Below, piece by piece: positions 16,677 to 24,805 of a stretch of DNA of 43,031 nt. Made by a program: the position numbers and the translations under genes. The DNA is taken from positions 1 to 43,031 of the forward strand of contig CAIVEI010000130.1 of assembly GCA_903904835.1 (NCBI GenBank), given 5' to 3'. The DNA is from an uncultured Schlesneria sp. Lineage in GTDB: Bacteria; Planctomycetota; Planctomycetia; Planctomycetales; Planctomycetaceae. Numbering within the stretch: position 1 is the stretch's first letter; each line of letters starts with the position of its first letter. The notes below the pieces were generated by a model. That model was not told the DNA's origin. It searched no databases and saw only the letters and a program-made list of their open reading frames with translations.

Positions 16677-17353
16677 ACGAAACACCGGCAGTGATTCGCC
16701 AGCAGATGGAATTGACCAAGCTGCAACTTGCCGAAAAGCTGGAATCCCTGGAACGGCAAGTCTCGACTACAGTTCGTACGACGGAAACGGCAGTGACTGC
16801 GACGATGGAAACGGTTCAATCCGTGACGGGAGCTGTTCACGGCGCGGTCGATTCTGTCGCCAATTTGCTGAACGTGAATCGACACGTCGAAAAACATCCG
16901 TGGTTAATTGTCGGAGGGGCAGTCATTGCCGGTTACCTCGCTGCAGAATTCTTCACGGGGAAGATACGCGAAGGCGTTTCTAACTCAGGCACAACAACGA
17001 AATCAACCGCCAATCAATTGAACCGACAGCCGGTGATCGCTCCACTTGCTCGAGATGCGTTGATCGCGGTCGGCCATTCCGCTGGCACCACACGTTCCAC
17101 CTGGAACCAATTTAAAGAAGCCTCGATCGGATCGTTGATCGATATCGTTCCCAAAACCATTTCGCGAATTATTCCTTTCGTGGTAGACCGGCTGATCGAC
17201 AGCTTGAGCCAGCCTGCGAAAGATTCGTCCTCGACACCGGCTGAACCAGAAAATTCCCGTGAGCCATCCCAGGTCGAGTCTCATCGACTTCGAATCGCCA
17301 ATTACGAAACGCTACCGAGCGTTATCGATGGGCGCTGCCAAAAAAAGGTTTGA
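16673..17353 (+). CDS. DUF3618-like membrane protein
   Basis: 226 aa. The N-terminus 'PAVIRQQMELTKLQLAEKLESLERQV' resembles the DUF3618 signature (a short helical segment often found with YqjD/YqjE-like genes). A coiled or helical stretch follows to about 70, then one membrane segment 'HPWLIVGGAVIAGYLAAEFF' (about 75-94), then a hydrophilic C-terminal half with a possible amphipathic segment near 155-180. Its start overlaps the previous stop (ATGA), so it is translationally coupled. Together the three genes look like a stress-linked membrane operon; that role comes from the E. coli yqjCDEK comparison and is inference. Confidence 0.7.
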   Translation: MNETPAVIRQQMELTKLQLAEKLESLERQVSTTVRTTETAVTATMETVQSVTGAVHGAVDSVANLLNVNRHVEKHPWLIVGGAVIAGYLAAEFFTGKIREGVSNSGTTTKSTANQLNRQPVIAPLARDALIAVGHSAGTTRSTWNQFKEASIGSLIDIVPKTISRIIPFVVDRLIDSLSQPAKDSSSTPAEPENSREPSQVESHRLRIANYETLPSVIDGRCQKKV

Positions 17354-17392
17354 CATAATTGGCACCGGTGGGTTTACAAATTATTGGCGACG

Positions 17393-17435
17393 GAAAACGT
17401 TCACACCCCAGCGACGCTGGTGTTTGAACGTTTTC
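17393..17435. terminator. Bidirectional Rho-independent terminator
   Basis: Outer arms GAAAACGTTCA (17393-17403) and TGAACGTTTTC (17425-17435) are perfectly complementary. The inside folds further through CCAGCG/CGCTGG. TTTTC precedes the end and TTTTCG follows on the plus side; on the minus side the outer arm also supplies a T-tract. It lies between the end of the plus-strand three-gene operon (17353) and the end of the minus-strand porin gene (17512), so it can stop both. Confidence 0.8.
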
Positions 17436-17439
17436 TTTT

Positions 17440-17453
17440 CGTTTCATGAAACG
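17440..17453. repeat. Perfect 14-bp palindrome
   Basis: CGTTTCATGAAACG, a perfect palindrome four bases after the terminator hairpin and before the porin stop. It could be a second small 3' hairpin or a protein-binding site. Nothing else supports a role. Confidence 0.4.
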
Positions 17454-17511
17454 ATAAATCGCCAAGATACTCAACAGATAAGGGTGACGATACCCGTTTG
17501 GCGAAGGATCA

Positions 17512-18885
17512 TTAGAACTTCACAATGACATCGACGCCGAACATCAACTGCTGAGTCTTGCGACCGTCGTCAAAGGGTTGTGCTGAGCCGTTATATGTGT
17601 CGTACCGAATCTCAGGACGAACGACGAGGTTGGGGTTTGGCGAGTAATTCGGGCCGACAGTGAACGAGAAATAGTTTCCAGGGAGTGGCGGAACGTTCGG
17701 GTTCCCGGGACGAGTCAAGCCGACTCGGGTCCCGTCTTCGTCGCGGAACCATTCGAAACGGCCGCCGAGTTTCCAGTTCTTGTTGATCGTATAAAACATG
17801 TACTGATCGATACCGTACCAGTTTGCGGTCGATCCGTTTGAGGTTCCGTCCTGCTGTGCACCGAGCCATTGATGGAAGACGTATTCGACGTTGTTAGTGA
17901 TCTTTCGATCGTACAGAAAGCTGTAGCGGGTTCGGTTGGCGACTGCAGGAGCAATTCCTGGCAGAAGGGCAGAGTTGTTCGGCATGTTTCCGGTAATGAT
18001 TGCAAACGAGGTCCACCAGTCTTTGGAGTCACTCGTATATTTCGCTTTTCCCAGGAATTCGACGTTATTCGGGGTTCCATCCAGGGTATTCCAGCCATTG
18101 ACCGGACCCGCTTGAACTTCCCAGTTGCTGTTCGGCCTCCATGTGACGATGCCTCCCCATTGAGTGAAGGGACCGGCAAACTGATAGCTATAAGCGTGTG
18201 AGTAGAAGAAGTTATTAGCTGACTGTACACCTTCGTATCCGACGACGGTATAAAAATGGCCGACTTGAACGAACAACGTGTCATTGCCGACTTCCAGGTA
18301 TGCTTGTGGCATCGCCAGGCCCATGCTTGTATTACTATTCCATTTGCGAGTCCCATCTCGGTTCAGTTCGAAACCGGCCGACTGTGCCAGAAAGAAATCG
18401 TTTCCGTAGAGCACATCAACTCGCCCGCCAACACCGAAATCTGAATTCTCAGGTCGTTTCATCTCCATGACGAGGTAAGCCTGATTGAATGTTGGGGTCG
18501 TGCTGTCGACCGCGTTATAGGGGCCGTTAAAGCCACTACCGGGTTGCTGTGTGTTATAGATACCACCGGCGTCCAACCATCCGTAAGCTCGGAAGCGGCC
18601 GTCTTGCGACAAAAGGTGGGTCACACCGTCTGGAGAAGTTCCCTGTGCGGGATTTGTGTAGTAAAACTGCTGAGTCAAGAGTGGTGGATAAGCGGTCCCG
18701 GGCGCCGTCGATCCCGAGTCGATTGGAGTCGGTGCCAAAGTTCCACTGGGTGCTGGGGCGGAAGATAACGAATTCAGCGGGGGAAGATTTGCCGAATCAA
18801 CAACCGGCGACACTGTGTTTTGAGCATGTGATTCCCATGCCCCAGCCAAGCTGATCAATATCGCCAGGGAAGTCGCCCGATTCAT
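17512..18885 (-). CDS. Outer-membrane porin, BBP2 (OmpL-like) type
   Basis: 457-aa exported beta-barrel protein. ATG at the complement of 18883-18885 is chosen because GAGGAG lies 7 bp upstream and it gives a clean signal peptide (MNRATSLAILISLAGAWESHAQ). A Pro/Ser/Thr-rich linker (about 25-75) leads to a barrel rich in aromatic strands: 'FRAYGWLDAGGIYNTQ', 'VGGRVDVLYGNDFF', 'AYLEVGNDTLFVQVGHFYTVVGYEG'. It ends '...FGVDVIVKF', with terminal Phe as expected for BAM substrates. The pattern matches the putative beta-barrel porin-2 (BBP2, PF07642) family abundant in planctomycetes. Substrate unknown. It is divergent from the K+ channel gene. Confidence 0.85.
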   Translation of the reverse strand: MNRATSLAILISLAGAWESHAQNTVSPVVDSANLPPLNSLSSAPAPSGTLAPTPIDSGSTAPGTAYPPLLTQQFYYTNPAQGTSPDGVTHLLSQDGRFRAYGWLDAGGIYNTQQPGSGFNGPYNAVDSTTPTFNQAYLVMEMKRPENSDFGVGGRVDVLYGNDFFLAQSAGFELNRDGTRKWNSNTSMGLAMPQAYLEVGNDTLFVQVGHFYTVVGYEGVQSANNFFYSHAYSYQFAGPFTQWGGIVTWRPNSNWEVQAGPVNGWNTLDGTPNNVEFLGKAKYTSDSKDWWTSFAIITGNMPNNSALLPGIAPAVANRTRYSFLYDRKITNNVEYVFHQWLGAQQDGTSNGSTANWYGIDQYMFYTINKNWKLGGRFEWFRDEDGTRVGLTRPGNPNVPPLPGNYFSFTVGPNYSPNPNLVVRPEIRYDTYNGSAQPFDDGRKTQQLMFGVDVIVKF

Positions 18886-19262
18886 CTGACATCTCCTCAG
18901 TCGCGGCGCTTTAGGGGCCAAGCTGCCGACGGTTCCACCGAATTCATCACTGTATCGTTTTTTTCGACGCCGCCGACCGACCGACTAAAGTGATCGTTTC
19001 AGTGTGAACAGGGGATCTTTCAAAGCGAAAATACAATCGCGCCAGGCGGCAAATTTTGACACTAAAACAAGCAAAAATCCTGTGATCTGAAGGGCAACGC
19101 CAAGATTTATTGTAGGAATCCACGATTTGGAGGCTTTTCGGCGATGTGCCGTCGTCGGTGTTCATATTGCCCGAAACTGAACTTCGTGATTAGAACGTGA
19201 CAATTGCGAGGCGACCTGCGTGTCAGGACGCTAGTTTCTGGCACTGTTCGAGGCTTGTGAAG
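18886..19262. other. Divergent promoter region between porin and K+ channel genes
   Basis: 377 bp without a gene I can support. The plus-strand channel frame is open back to a GTG at 19197, but the protein is convincing only from 19263. Both genes need promoters here; I could not place one with confidence. Confidence 0.45.
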
Positions 19263-20135
19263 ATGGATTCTGATTCCCAACATCCGTCGTCCGGCGGCGA
19301 TTCCGTGCTTCAGCCGTACGAACTATTCATGCTGCTGCTTTGTGGATACTCCCTGATCACGCTTGCGCTTGAAACTTTCATTCATGTGTCCGACGAAGAC
19401 AGTAAGATCATTGATGCTGTCGAGAACGTGGTGTGTGGAATCTTTTTTATCGATTTCCTGATCCGGCTTGTGAACGCTTCAAACAAACGCCAGTTCATGA
19501 CTTGGGGCTGGATCGATCTGCTGTCATGTATTCCGGTTTATGATGTGTTTCAAGCTGGTCGCGTGATTCGAGTCATTCGCGTTCTGCGGCTGTTGCGCGG
19601 TATTCGGGTTGCCAAGATCCTGTCGAAGTATTTGCAACACAATCGCGCCGACGGAACCATCCTGTTTGTAATCTTCGTCTCGATCCTGTTGCTGTTGATC
19701 TCAAGCGTGGCGATCCTTCAGGTTGAGAAAGACGTTGAAGGTGCCAATATCACCAGCGCTTCGGATGCTCTCTGGTGGTCAATCGTGACCATGACTACGG
19801 TTGGATATGGCGACAAGTTTCCCGTGACAACCGTCGGCCGGATTATCGCCGCCTTTTTAATGGTCGGGGGTGTAGGACTGTTCGGAATGCTCAGTGGTTC
19901 GGTGACGTCCTGGATTTTGAATCCCGTCGAAGAACGTCAGGAAATTGATCTTGAAGCGATTCAGAGAGAACTTGTGGCAATCCATAGCCGGTTGAATGAA
20001 GTCTCTTCACTGCATTCAACGGCATTGGACCCGCAACTTGCCAGGCTGATTGCTGTCTGGCCCGAGTTGTCAGAACCGATTCGCCGCGAAATTCAAAGAC
20101 TGGTCATTACCAATTCGCAGTGGATGGAAAAGTAA
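19263..20135 (+). CDS. Voltage-gated-type potassium channel subunit (6TM)
   Basis: 290-aa ion channel of the voltage-gated cation channel superfamily. Segments S1-S3 lie at about 17-95. The S4 segment 'RVIRVIRVLRLLRGIR' has Arg at every third position or so, which marks a voltage sensor. S5 follows, then a pore helix with selectivity filter TTVGYGD (about 178-184) and S6. A short helical C-terminal tail (about 230-290) may be a tetramerising coiled coil. ATG at 19263 is used because the 22 residues before it in the open frame have no membrane or domain character. There is no RCK/TrkA domain. K+ selectivity follows from TVGYG. Confidence 0.92.
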   Translation: MDSDSQHPSSGGDSVLQPYELFMLLLCGYSLITLALETFIHVSDEDSKIIDAVENVVCGIFFIDFLIRLVNASNKRQFMTWGWIDLLSCIPVYDVFQAGRVIRVIRVLRLLRGIRVAKILSKYLQHNRADGTILFVIFVSILLLLISSVAILQVEKDVEGANITSASDALWWSIVTMTTVGYGDKFPVTTVGRIIAAFLMVGGVGLFGMLSGSVTSWILNPVEERQEIDLEAIQRELVAIHSRLNEVSSLHSTALDPQLARLIAVWPELSEPIRREIQRLVITNSQWMEK

Positions 20136-20153
20136 CTATTACGATAATTATTA

Positions 20154-21179
20154 TCAGGTTGAATGATCGGTGGACGTGCTTGGCTGTGGAGTTGCGGAAT
20201 TCAGGTTGGGTTTGACTGACATTCCAACGTTAATGACGGGGTCCGGAGCATCCAGGCCGCCGAACGGGAACTCGATCCCAAAATTGCCTGGAGTTGCAAT
20301 CGAATTAAGTTCGTCAGGAAGCATTCGGACCTTGGATTTATTGCGTGCCGAGCGACTCGCCCAGACCGACATTCCAATCAAAAGAATCGCTCCTCCAATT
20401 GCTAGCGGGACGATCCATGGGTCAGACTTGGGCGGTTGGGGGGTAAGTGGGGTTGAAATCAACTTGGCGCGTCCGACGAGTAACGGTGCGGCGCGAGTGG
20501 CCATTAATGGCACGCCAGTCTTTTGGTCATAGCCATGGTAACTCATAAGCTTCAGGAAATATCCCACGAAGACGATTTCAGCTTGAATTTCCGGTCCGGT
20601 AGGCAAACCGACAGGGAGATCGGGAAACACGACACAGTAGAGTAAAGTCCGGGATTCACTGGTCCCACCCCAGGCTTCGTAAACCTTCTTGACCTCTGGC
20701 TGATCTTTCGGCGCCGGGTACTCCAAGACCCTCAGGGCATGCAATCGCAAGCGGATTGGCTTCCCGCGGTAGAGTTCGGGCTGTTCCCAGAGTTGGGTGA
20801 AGGCAATGTCTTTGATCGATCTTTTTTCCAACTCGGCAAACGAAAGAGTGCGGCTCCAATCCAACAGTCGCCAGTATGCATCCATCTCTCGCGATTTCAG
20901 CGGCGCTTTGTCGGTTACAAGCTCAAACAATTCCTGGACGGACGCGACTTCGTCCTCGTCCAGATCATTGGGGCCGGGGATAATAATATCTGGCTGTGAC
21001 GGTGTCTCGGAGGTTGCCTGAGTTGCGGCCGGTTCTTTATCATCTGCAAATGCGCGCCATGTGGAAGGATCATTCAGCCGGTTGTACAGCATCCAAAGCA
21101 CCAAGATTGCCATTAACATCGACACAAGTCGCATGCCAGAGACTGAACCTCCATAAGGTCGTGCAGAGTAACGGCGCAT
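20154..21179 (-). CDS. Two-TM membrane protein of the ExbB/ExbD operon, unknown function
   Basis: 341 aa, no named domain recognised. One membrane segment near the N-terminus (about 16-33) and another at about 256-275 enclose a periplasmic domain of about 220 residues. That domain has an acidic start ('PGPNDLDEDEVASVQELFELV') and a mixed alpha/beta core including 'QLWEQPELYRGKPIRLRLHALRVLEYP' and 'LYCVVFPDLPVGLPTGPEIQAEIVFVGYFLKLMSY'; the core may be an OB- or barrel-like fold. It is last in the minus-strand exbB-exbD-exbD operon (15 bp after the second exbD), so it probably works with the proton-channel complex. It converges with the K+ channel gene, 18 bp apart. Confidence 0.75.
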   Translation of the reverse strand: MRRYSARPYGGSVSGMRLVSMLMAILVLWMLYNRLNDPSTWRAFADDKEPAATQATSETPSQPDIIIPGPNDLDEDEVASVQELFELVTDKAPLKSREMDAYWRLLDWSRTLSFAELEKRSIKDIAFTQLWEQPELYRGKPIRLRLHALRVLEYPAPKDQPEVKKVYEAWGGTSESRTLLYCVVFPDLPVGLPTGPEIQAEIVFVGYFLKLMSYHGYDQKTGVPLMATRAAPLLVGRAKLISTPLTPQPPKSDPWIVPLAIGGAILLIGMSVWASRSARNKSKVRMLPDELNSIATPGNFGIEFPFGGLDAPDPVINVGMSVKPNLNSATPQPSTSTDHST

Positions 21180-21194
21180 GGTCTACCTCTTTTT

Positions 21195-21746
21195 TTATTT
21201 GGCGCTTGAGGTCGCTCCGACATCGACTTCGGAAAAACTGATCTTCTGCATGGCTGAACCGTCGGGCAGGCGCTGTCGATGGCAGACATCAATAATTTTC
21301 ATCAGTTCGCCATATCGTAACCGGCCGTCGACTGCGATTTGAATCCGGTCGAACGGGACCTGTTTTCCGGCAAACATCGTATGTAATTTTTGATCAAGAC
21401 GTTGAATGTTTCCTTCGTCAAGTCGCCCTTGAACGATCGGATTCATTTCCACTTTCAATTCGGAAACGTCCCCTCGATCGTTGGCCACAACATGCAGATG
21501 CAATGTTTCCTGCTGAAGGATCCCTTCGATTCCTTCGCCGCCTTTCGCGTTGGCGTCGACATTTGTTTGCGGTACGGGAGGTGGAAGATTCAGGGATAAT
21601 TGACCTTCGATCGGTGCGGGGCGGAAGGTCAGGATAAAAAACGTCAAAAGCTGAAATGCCATGTCGAGCATGGCTGCGAGATTCATTTCGACCGAACCTT
21701 GGTCTCGTTTTCGTCGACGTCGACGCTGGCTGCGACTGCGCTGCAT
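21195..21746 (-). CDS. ExbD/TolR-family proton-channel subunit (second copy)
   Basis: 183 aa. A very basic N-terminus (RSRSQRRRRRKR), then 'VEMNLAAMLDMAFQLLTFFILTF' with the single membrane helix and the conserved Asp (about D28) that carries protons in ExbD/TolR. A periplasmic domain follows with an insertion compared with the first copy. In known systems ExbD forms a dimer in an ExbB pentamer and powers TonB or TolA. Two different exbD genes in a row suggest a heterodimer. It starts 2 bp from the end of the first copy, so co-translation is likely. Confidence 0.9.
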   Translation of the reverse strand: MQRSRSQRRRRRKRDQGSVEMNLAAMLDMAFQLLTFFILTFRPAPIEGQLSLNLPPPVPQTNVDANAKGGEGIEGILQQETLHLHVVANDRGDVSELKVEMNPIVQGRLDEGNIQRLDQKLHTMFAGKQVPFDRIQIAVDGRLRYGELMKIIDVCHRQRLPDGSAMQKISFSEVDVGATSSAK

Positions 21747-21747
21747 C

Positions 21748-22203
21748 TTAGTGTTTCTCCTCGCGCGACATCGCGCTCAACGAGAAGTTTCGATAGCCCT
21801 GATCCTGACAGATTTTGAGAATATGGTTGACCAGATGAAACTGCGCTGATCGGTCTGCACGAATGATTACGGGAACGGGAAGTTCGCCGTTTTCGATTGG
21901 TGTCCCCAAAATCTTAAGCTGGTTCTTAAGGAAACGGGCCTCTTTCGTGATGAATTGTTCAACGTCAACTTGTTTCCCTTGGACCTTTACCTGTCCTGCG
22001 GAGTCAATATTGAGCAAAAGCGGTTCGAGATTCCCGTGGCGTTCCAGCGGACGAGCCGACCCAAGCACAGGCAGTTTCAAAGAAAGGTCGAGAGACGCCC
22101 CTTTGAAATTAATCACGAGCATGAAAAACGTGATCAATTGAAATACCATGTCGAGCAGGGGTGTAAGGTTCGGTTCCGCTCTTTCAGAATTATGTTCTGA
22201 CAT
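21748..22203 (-). CDS. ExbD/TolR-family proton-channel subunit (first copy)
   Basis: 151 aa. 'AEPNLTPLLDMVFQLITFFMLVINF' shows the ExbD/TolR signature: N-terminal cytoplasmic stub, conserved Asp (about D18) in one membrane helix, then a periplasmic domain with 'VPVIIRADRSAQFHLVNHILKICQDQGYRNFSLSA', the usual C-terminal ExbD/TolR pattern. It sits 20 bp after exbB and 1 bp before the second exbD. It differs clearly in sequence from the second copy, so this is not a recent duplication. Confidence 0.92.
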   Translation of the reverse strand: MSEHNSERAEPNLTPLLDMVFQLITFFMLVINFKGASLDLSLKLPVLGSARPLERHGNLEPLLLNIDSAGQVKVQGKQVDVEQFITKEARFLKNQLKILGTPIENGELPVPVIIRADRSAQFHLVNHILKICQDQGYRNFSLSAMSREEKH

Positions 22204-22223
22204 TCCATCCTCCTCGATTTGTT

Positions 22224-23042
22224 TCAGGGAGCGGCTTCAGTCGTTGGTTTCTTGTGGGCTGCGGCATGCAGGCGGCGAATGAACTCGTCGGCTGCATTCA
22301 ACGTTTGGACACTGAGGCTTGCTACGCGATTCTTGAAAAAGGCGAAGAAGTAGATGGCAGGTACCGACAATCCGACACCTTCAAACGTCAGAACCAAGGC
22401 CTCGGAAATACCATGGGCAACTTCGCTGGCCTTCATTTGCGTATCCGATCTCGCGATTACGCTGAAGCTTGCGATCATTCCCTTCAGCGTTCCCAACAGT
22501 CCAATCAGTGGTCCTAGCGTACCGATCACGGCGAGCATGCTGATCCGTTTTTCCATGTCCACTGTAATGACCTCACCCTGACGGTCAATCGCTTCACGTG
22601 CATCACTTAGGCCCGTGGACAACCCCACCATGCCTGTGGCAATCAATTGTCCAAGTTCACTGGTACTTTCTTTTGCAACTTTATAGATACCGTTAAAGTC
22701 ACGTTTGGCCAACAAGGCTTCACACTCTTCCATCAGTTCAGGCGGAGCGACGACCGGGGCGCGTAATTCGAGGAAACACTGCAGGACAATCGCCAAAAAA
22801 TAAATCGAAATCGCCAGGATCACCGCGCCAATCCAACCAGATGTATTAATCAGCCACATCAGCCGTGATTGACTAGGGGGGCTTTCAGCCGCTTTTGCTG
22901 GCTCTTCCGATGAAGCGGGTTTGGCTCCATCTTCCACCTGAGCATGAACCATGATCGGCCGTGAAAAAACTCCCATCGAGACGGTTAGCAGAACAATCAT
23001 CAGCCAAATGGGAACAATACGATGTTTCGTCGTAGAAAGCAT
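22224..23042 (-). CDS. ExbB/TolQ/MotA-family proton-channel protein
   Basis: 272 aa. The start at the complement of 23040-23042 has AGGAG 7 bp upstream. It gives an N-terminal signal-like hydrophobic segment (about 8-35) and a Pro/Glu/Ala-rich linker before the first true ExbB helix (about 68-90); extended N-termini of this kind are seen in many planctomycete ExbB proteins. The conserved region 'MLAVIGTLGPLIGLLGTLKGMIASF' and 'VAHGISEALVLTFEGVGLSVPAIYFFAFF' forms the two pore helices of the MotA/TolQ/ExbB family. It is first in the four-gene minus-strand operon and divergent from the VWA/MMPL pair. Confidence 0.92.
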   Translation of the reverse strand: MLSTTKHRIVPIWLMIVLLTVSMGVFSRPIMVHAQVEDGAKPASSEEPAKAAESPPSQSRLMWLINTSGWIGAVILAISIYFLAIVLQCFLELRAPVVAPPELMEECEALLAKRDFNGIYKVAKESTSELGQLIATGMVGLSTGLSDAREAIDRQGEVITVDMEKRISMLAVIGTLGPLIGLLGTLKGMIASFSVIARSDTQMKASEVAHGISEALVLTFEGVGLSVPAIYFFAFFKNRVASLSVQTLNAADEFIRRLHAAAHKKPTTEAAP

Positions 23043-23566
23043 GAAGCAGCTCCTGTTTTGGAATCGGAATCGGAATCGCCGACTCGGCGTGCGGCTATCG
23101 AGCAAAAGTCCATGAAGATCAGGTTGAATAGCCTAGTTATACTCGGTGTGATAGTGATTGCGACAGTTCTTGAAGTGACTTTTTATGGAAACGCAAATTC
23201 GGCTGAAAAGTTGGACAGGGAACATCCTCCATGGAGACTCGTCGACGGGCGTATTTCGCTTACATGACTTCATGCCAGATATTTGCGATGACGGAATCAT
23301 AGAATCGGGGCTTCCACGGATTCAAGTAATTAAGCGTCTCTGTGCGAGAAAATCCACATGTCTTTTCAGAAGATTTCAATTGACCAGCCTCAACTGACGG
23401 ACTCGATAGCCCGAAACAGAATCGCCTCTTGGGAGCAATTCAGGCGGTTTTGAGGTAGCCAGACACGTGGAAGATGTGGAAGATTACCCTAATTCCTAGT
23501 CGAATACACAATTGAAAGTGCCTGAAAAAAGCGAAACGGTCAGTATTTCCAAAGGATTTTCTTAAT
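23043..23566. other. Divergent regulatory region of the ExbBD and VWA/MMPL operons
   Basis: 524 bp between two divergent operons that I infer to work together. It contains one small candidate ORF (23112-23267, listed separately) and otherwise nothing I can name. Promoters for both directions should lie here; I see no strong -35/-10 pair. Confidence 0.45.
23112..23267 (+). CDS. Possible small membrane peptide (51 aa), weak support
   Basis: From ATG 23112 the frame reads a basic start MKIRLNS, a hydrophobic stretch 'LVILGVIVIATVLEVTFYG' and a short polar tail, i.e. a signal- or anchor-like peptide. There is no clear ribosome-binding site. It could be a real small membrane protein of the ExbBD/VWA locus or chance. 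Conservation in relatives would decide. Confidence 0.25.
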   Translation: MKIRLNSLVILGVIVIATVLEVTFYGNANSAEKLDREHPPWRLVDGRISLT

Positions 23567-24742
23567 ATGATCACCACAGCCAGAAAGGTTCGCACGAGAA
23601 CGCGGCGAAAAACGTATTCGTTGCTGATGGTGTCTTTGTTGCTTCACGTATTCGTTCTGCTTGTGATGCTGCAGTTTTCGGGGTTCCGTTCAGCGAGTCG
23701 AGGAACCGGCGACGCGGGGGAAGGCGATAACTGGTCGGCCACATGGATTCCAGGGAGCCCAGGTGGGATGGGCGAATCCGGGGGCAGCGGGGCGGTGATC
23801 GATACTGTTATTCCCGATGCTGAATCCGATGGTTCGAATGAGGTTCATCAAACGATCGAAATGCAACCAGCAATTGAAAAACCGCGTTTGCTGACCGTTG
23901 TTGAGACGGATCCGCAAACTGTATTCAGTGCAATCAAAGAGAATTCGAATGCCATTGAGGAAGAACTGCATGTCTCGTTGAAAACTGCAGAGCGCAATAA
24001 ACTATTCGATGTTCAGTCAGCTCGTTTTAATCAGCCTGACCTGCAGGATTCAGCAGTAAAAGACCGGGATCTGGCGGCATTTGAGGGCGCATCAACACGT
24101 GATCAAACCGAGGATGGCTTCCCTTCGAACCGGGGTATTACCGACGGTCAAGGTGTTGGAGGAGAGCCTGGAAAGGGAGGAGCGTCCGGATCTGGGGGGC
24201 ATCAAACAAGCTTCTTTGGCATTAAGGCCCCGGCCAAAAGAATCGTCTATGTGATTGATGCGTCGGAGAGTATGCGTCAGCACGATGCCATGCAATTCGC
24301 CCGACAGAAACTTTGGGACAGTCTGCAAGAACTGACGCCGACATCGCAGTTTCAGGTGATTTTCTTTAACGTGACGAACCACACTATGAATCGTCCGGGT
24401 GAACGAACTCGATTATTGCCAGCGACGTCGATCAACCTACGACTGGCCAGGCAGTTCCTGACTGGAATACAGCCAGATTCGGGCACAAACCGAATGGGAG
24501 CATTGTCCCTGGCGCTCAGTTTTGATCCCGATGTAATCTATTTGTTAACGGATGCTGACGCACCCGAATTGAGCGCCAGGGACCTTTGGGATCTTAAACG
24601 AGGCAACAAGCGGAAAGCCTTGGTACATGTTGTCGAATTCGGGGTTGGAGCAGATTTGAGCCCGGAAAACTTCCTCAAAAAGCTGGCCCGTCAAAACGCT
24701 GGAATCCATCGATATCATGATTTGACGCAGGCGCAACGATGA
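23567..24742 (+). CDS. VWA-domain protein with TonB/TolA-like N-terminal anchor
   Basis: 391 aa. A basic cytoplasmic tail (RTRTRRK) is followed by one membrane helix 'SLLMVSLLLHVFVLLVML' (about 18-35) that contains S23-x3-H27, the spacing used by TonB (S16/H20) and TolA (S18/H22) to contact ExbB/ExbD or TolQ/TolR. A Gly-rich stretch then leads to 'GAVIDTVIPD', reminiscent of TolA after its anchor. A polar linker (about 85-220) precedes a VWA domain with intact MIDAS start D231-A-S233-E-S235 and 'IYLLTDADAPE' (about 325-335). VWA domains bind proteins through a metal ion. It is divergent from exbB and upstream of the MMPL exporter (63 bp). I infer an ExbBD-driven periplasmic VWA protein. Confidence 0.85.
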   Translation: MITTARKVRTRTRRKTYSLLMVSLLLHVFVLLVMLQFSGFRSASRGTGDAGEGDNWSATWIPGSPGGMGESGGSGAVIDTVIPDAESDGSNEVHQTIEMQPAIEKPRLLTVVETDPQTVFSAIKENSNAIEEELHVSLKTAERNKLFDVQSARFNQPDLQDSAVKDRDLAAFEGASTRDQTEDGFPSNRGITDGQGVGGEPGKGGASGSGGHQTSFFGIKAPAKRIVYVIDASESMRQHDAMQFARQKLWDSLQELTPTSQFQVIFFNVTNHTMNRPGERTRLLPATSINLRLARQFLTGIQPDSGTNRMGALSLALSFDPDVIYLLTDADAPELSARDLWDLKRGNKRKALVHVVEFGVGADLSPENFLKKLARQNAGIHRYHDLTQAQR

Positions 24743-24766
24743 TTCGGCAGTTGCACAGATGCCAAC

Positions 24767-24780
24767 TCTCGAACTCGAGA
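24767..24780. repeat. Short inverted repeat between the VWA and MMPL genes
   Basis: TCTCGA-AC-TCGAGA, perfect 6-bp arms, 25 bp before the MMPL start codon. Too small to be a terminator; it might affect translation or bind a regulator. Low certainty. Confidence 0.25.
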
Positions 24781-24805
24781 ACAATCCAGATCTTCAGGAC
24801 TTTTC

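Noticed and set aside
17715-18356. 213-codon frame on the porin strand in another register
   Set aside because: Shadow of the porin gene; the porin frame has a signal peptide, barrel pattern and C-terminal Phe, this one has none.
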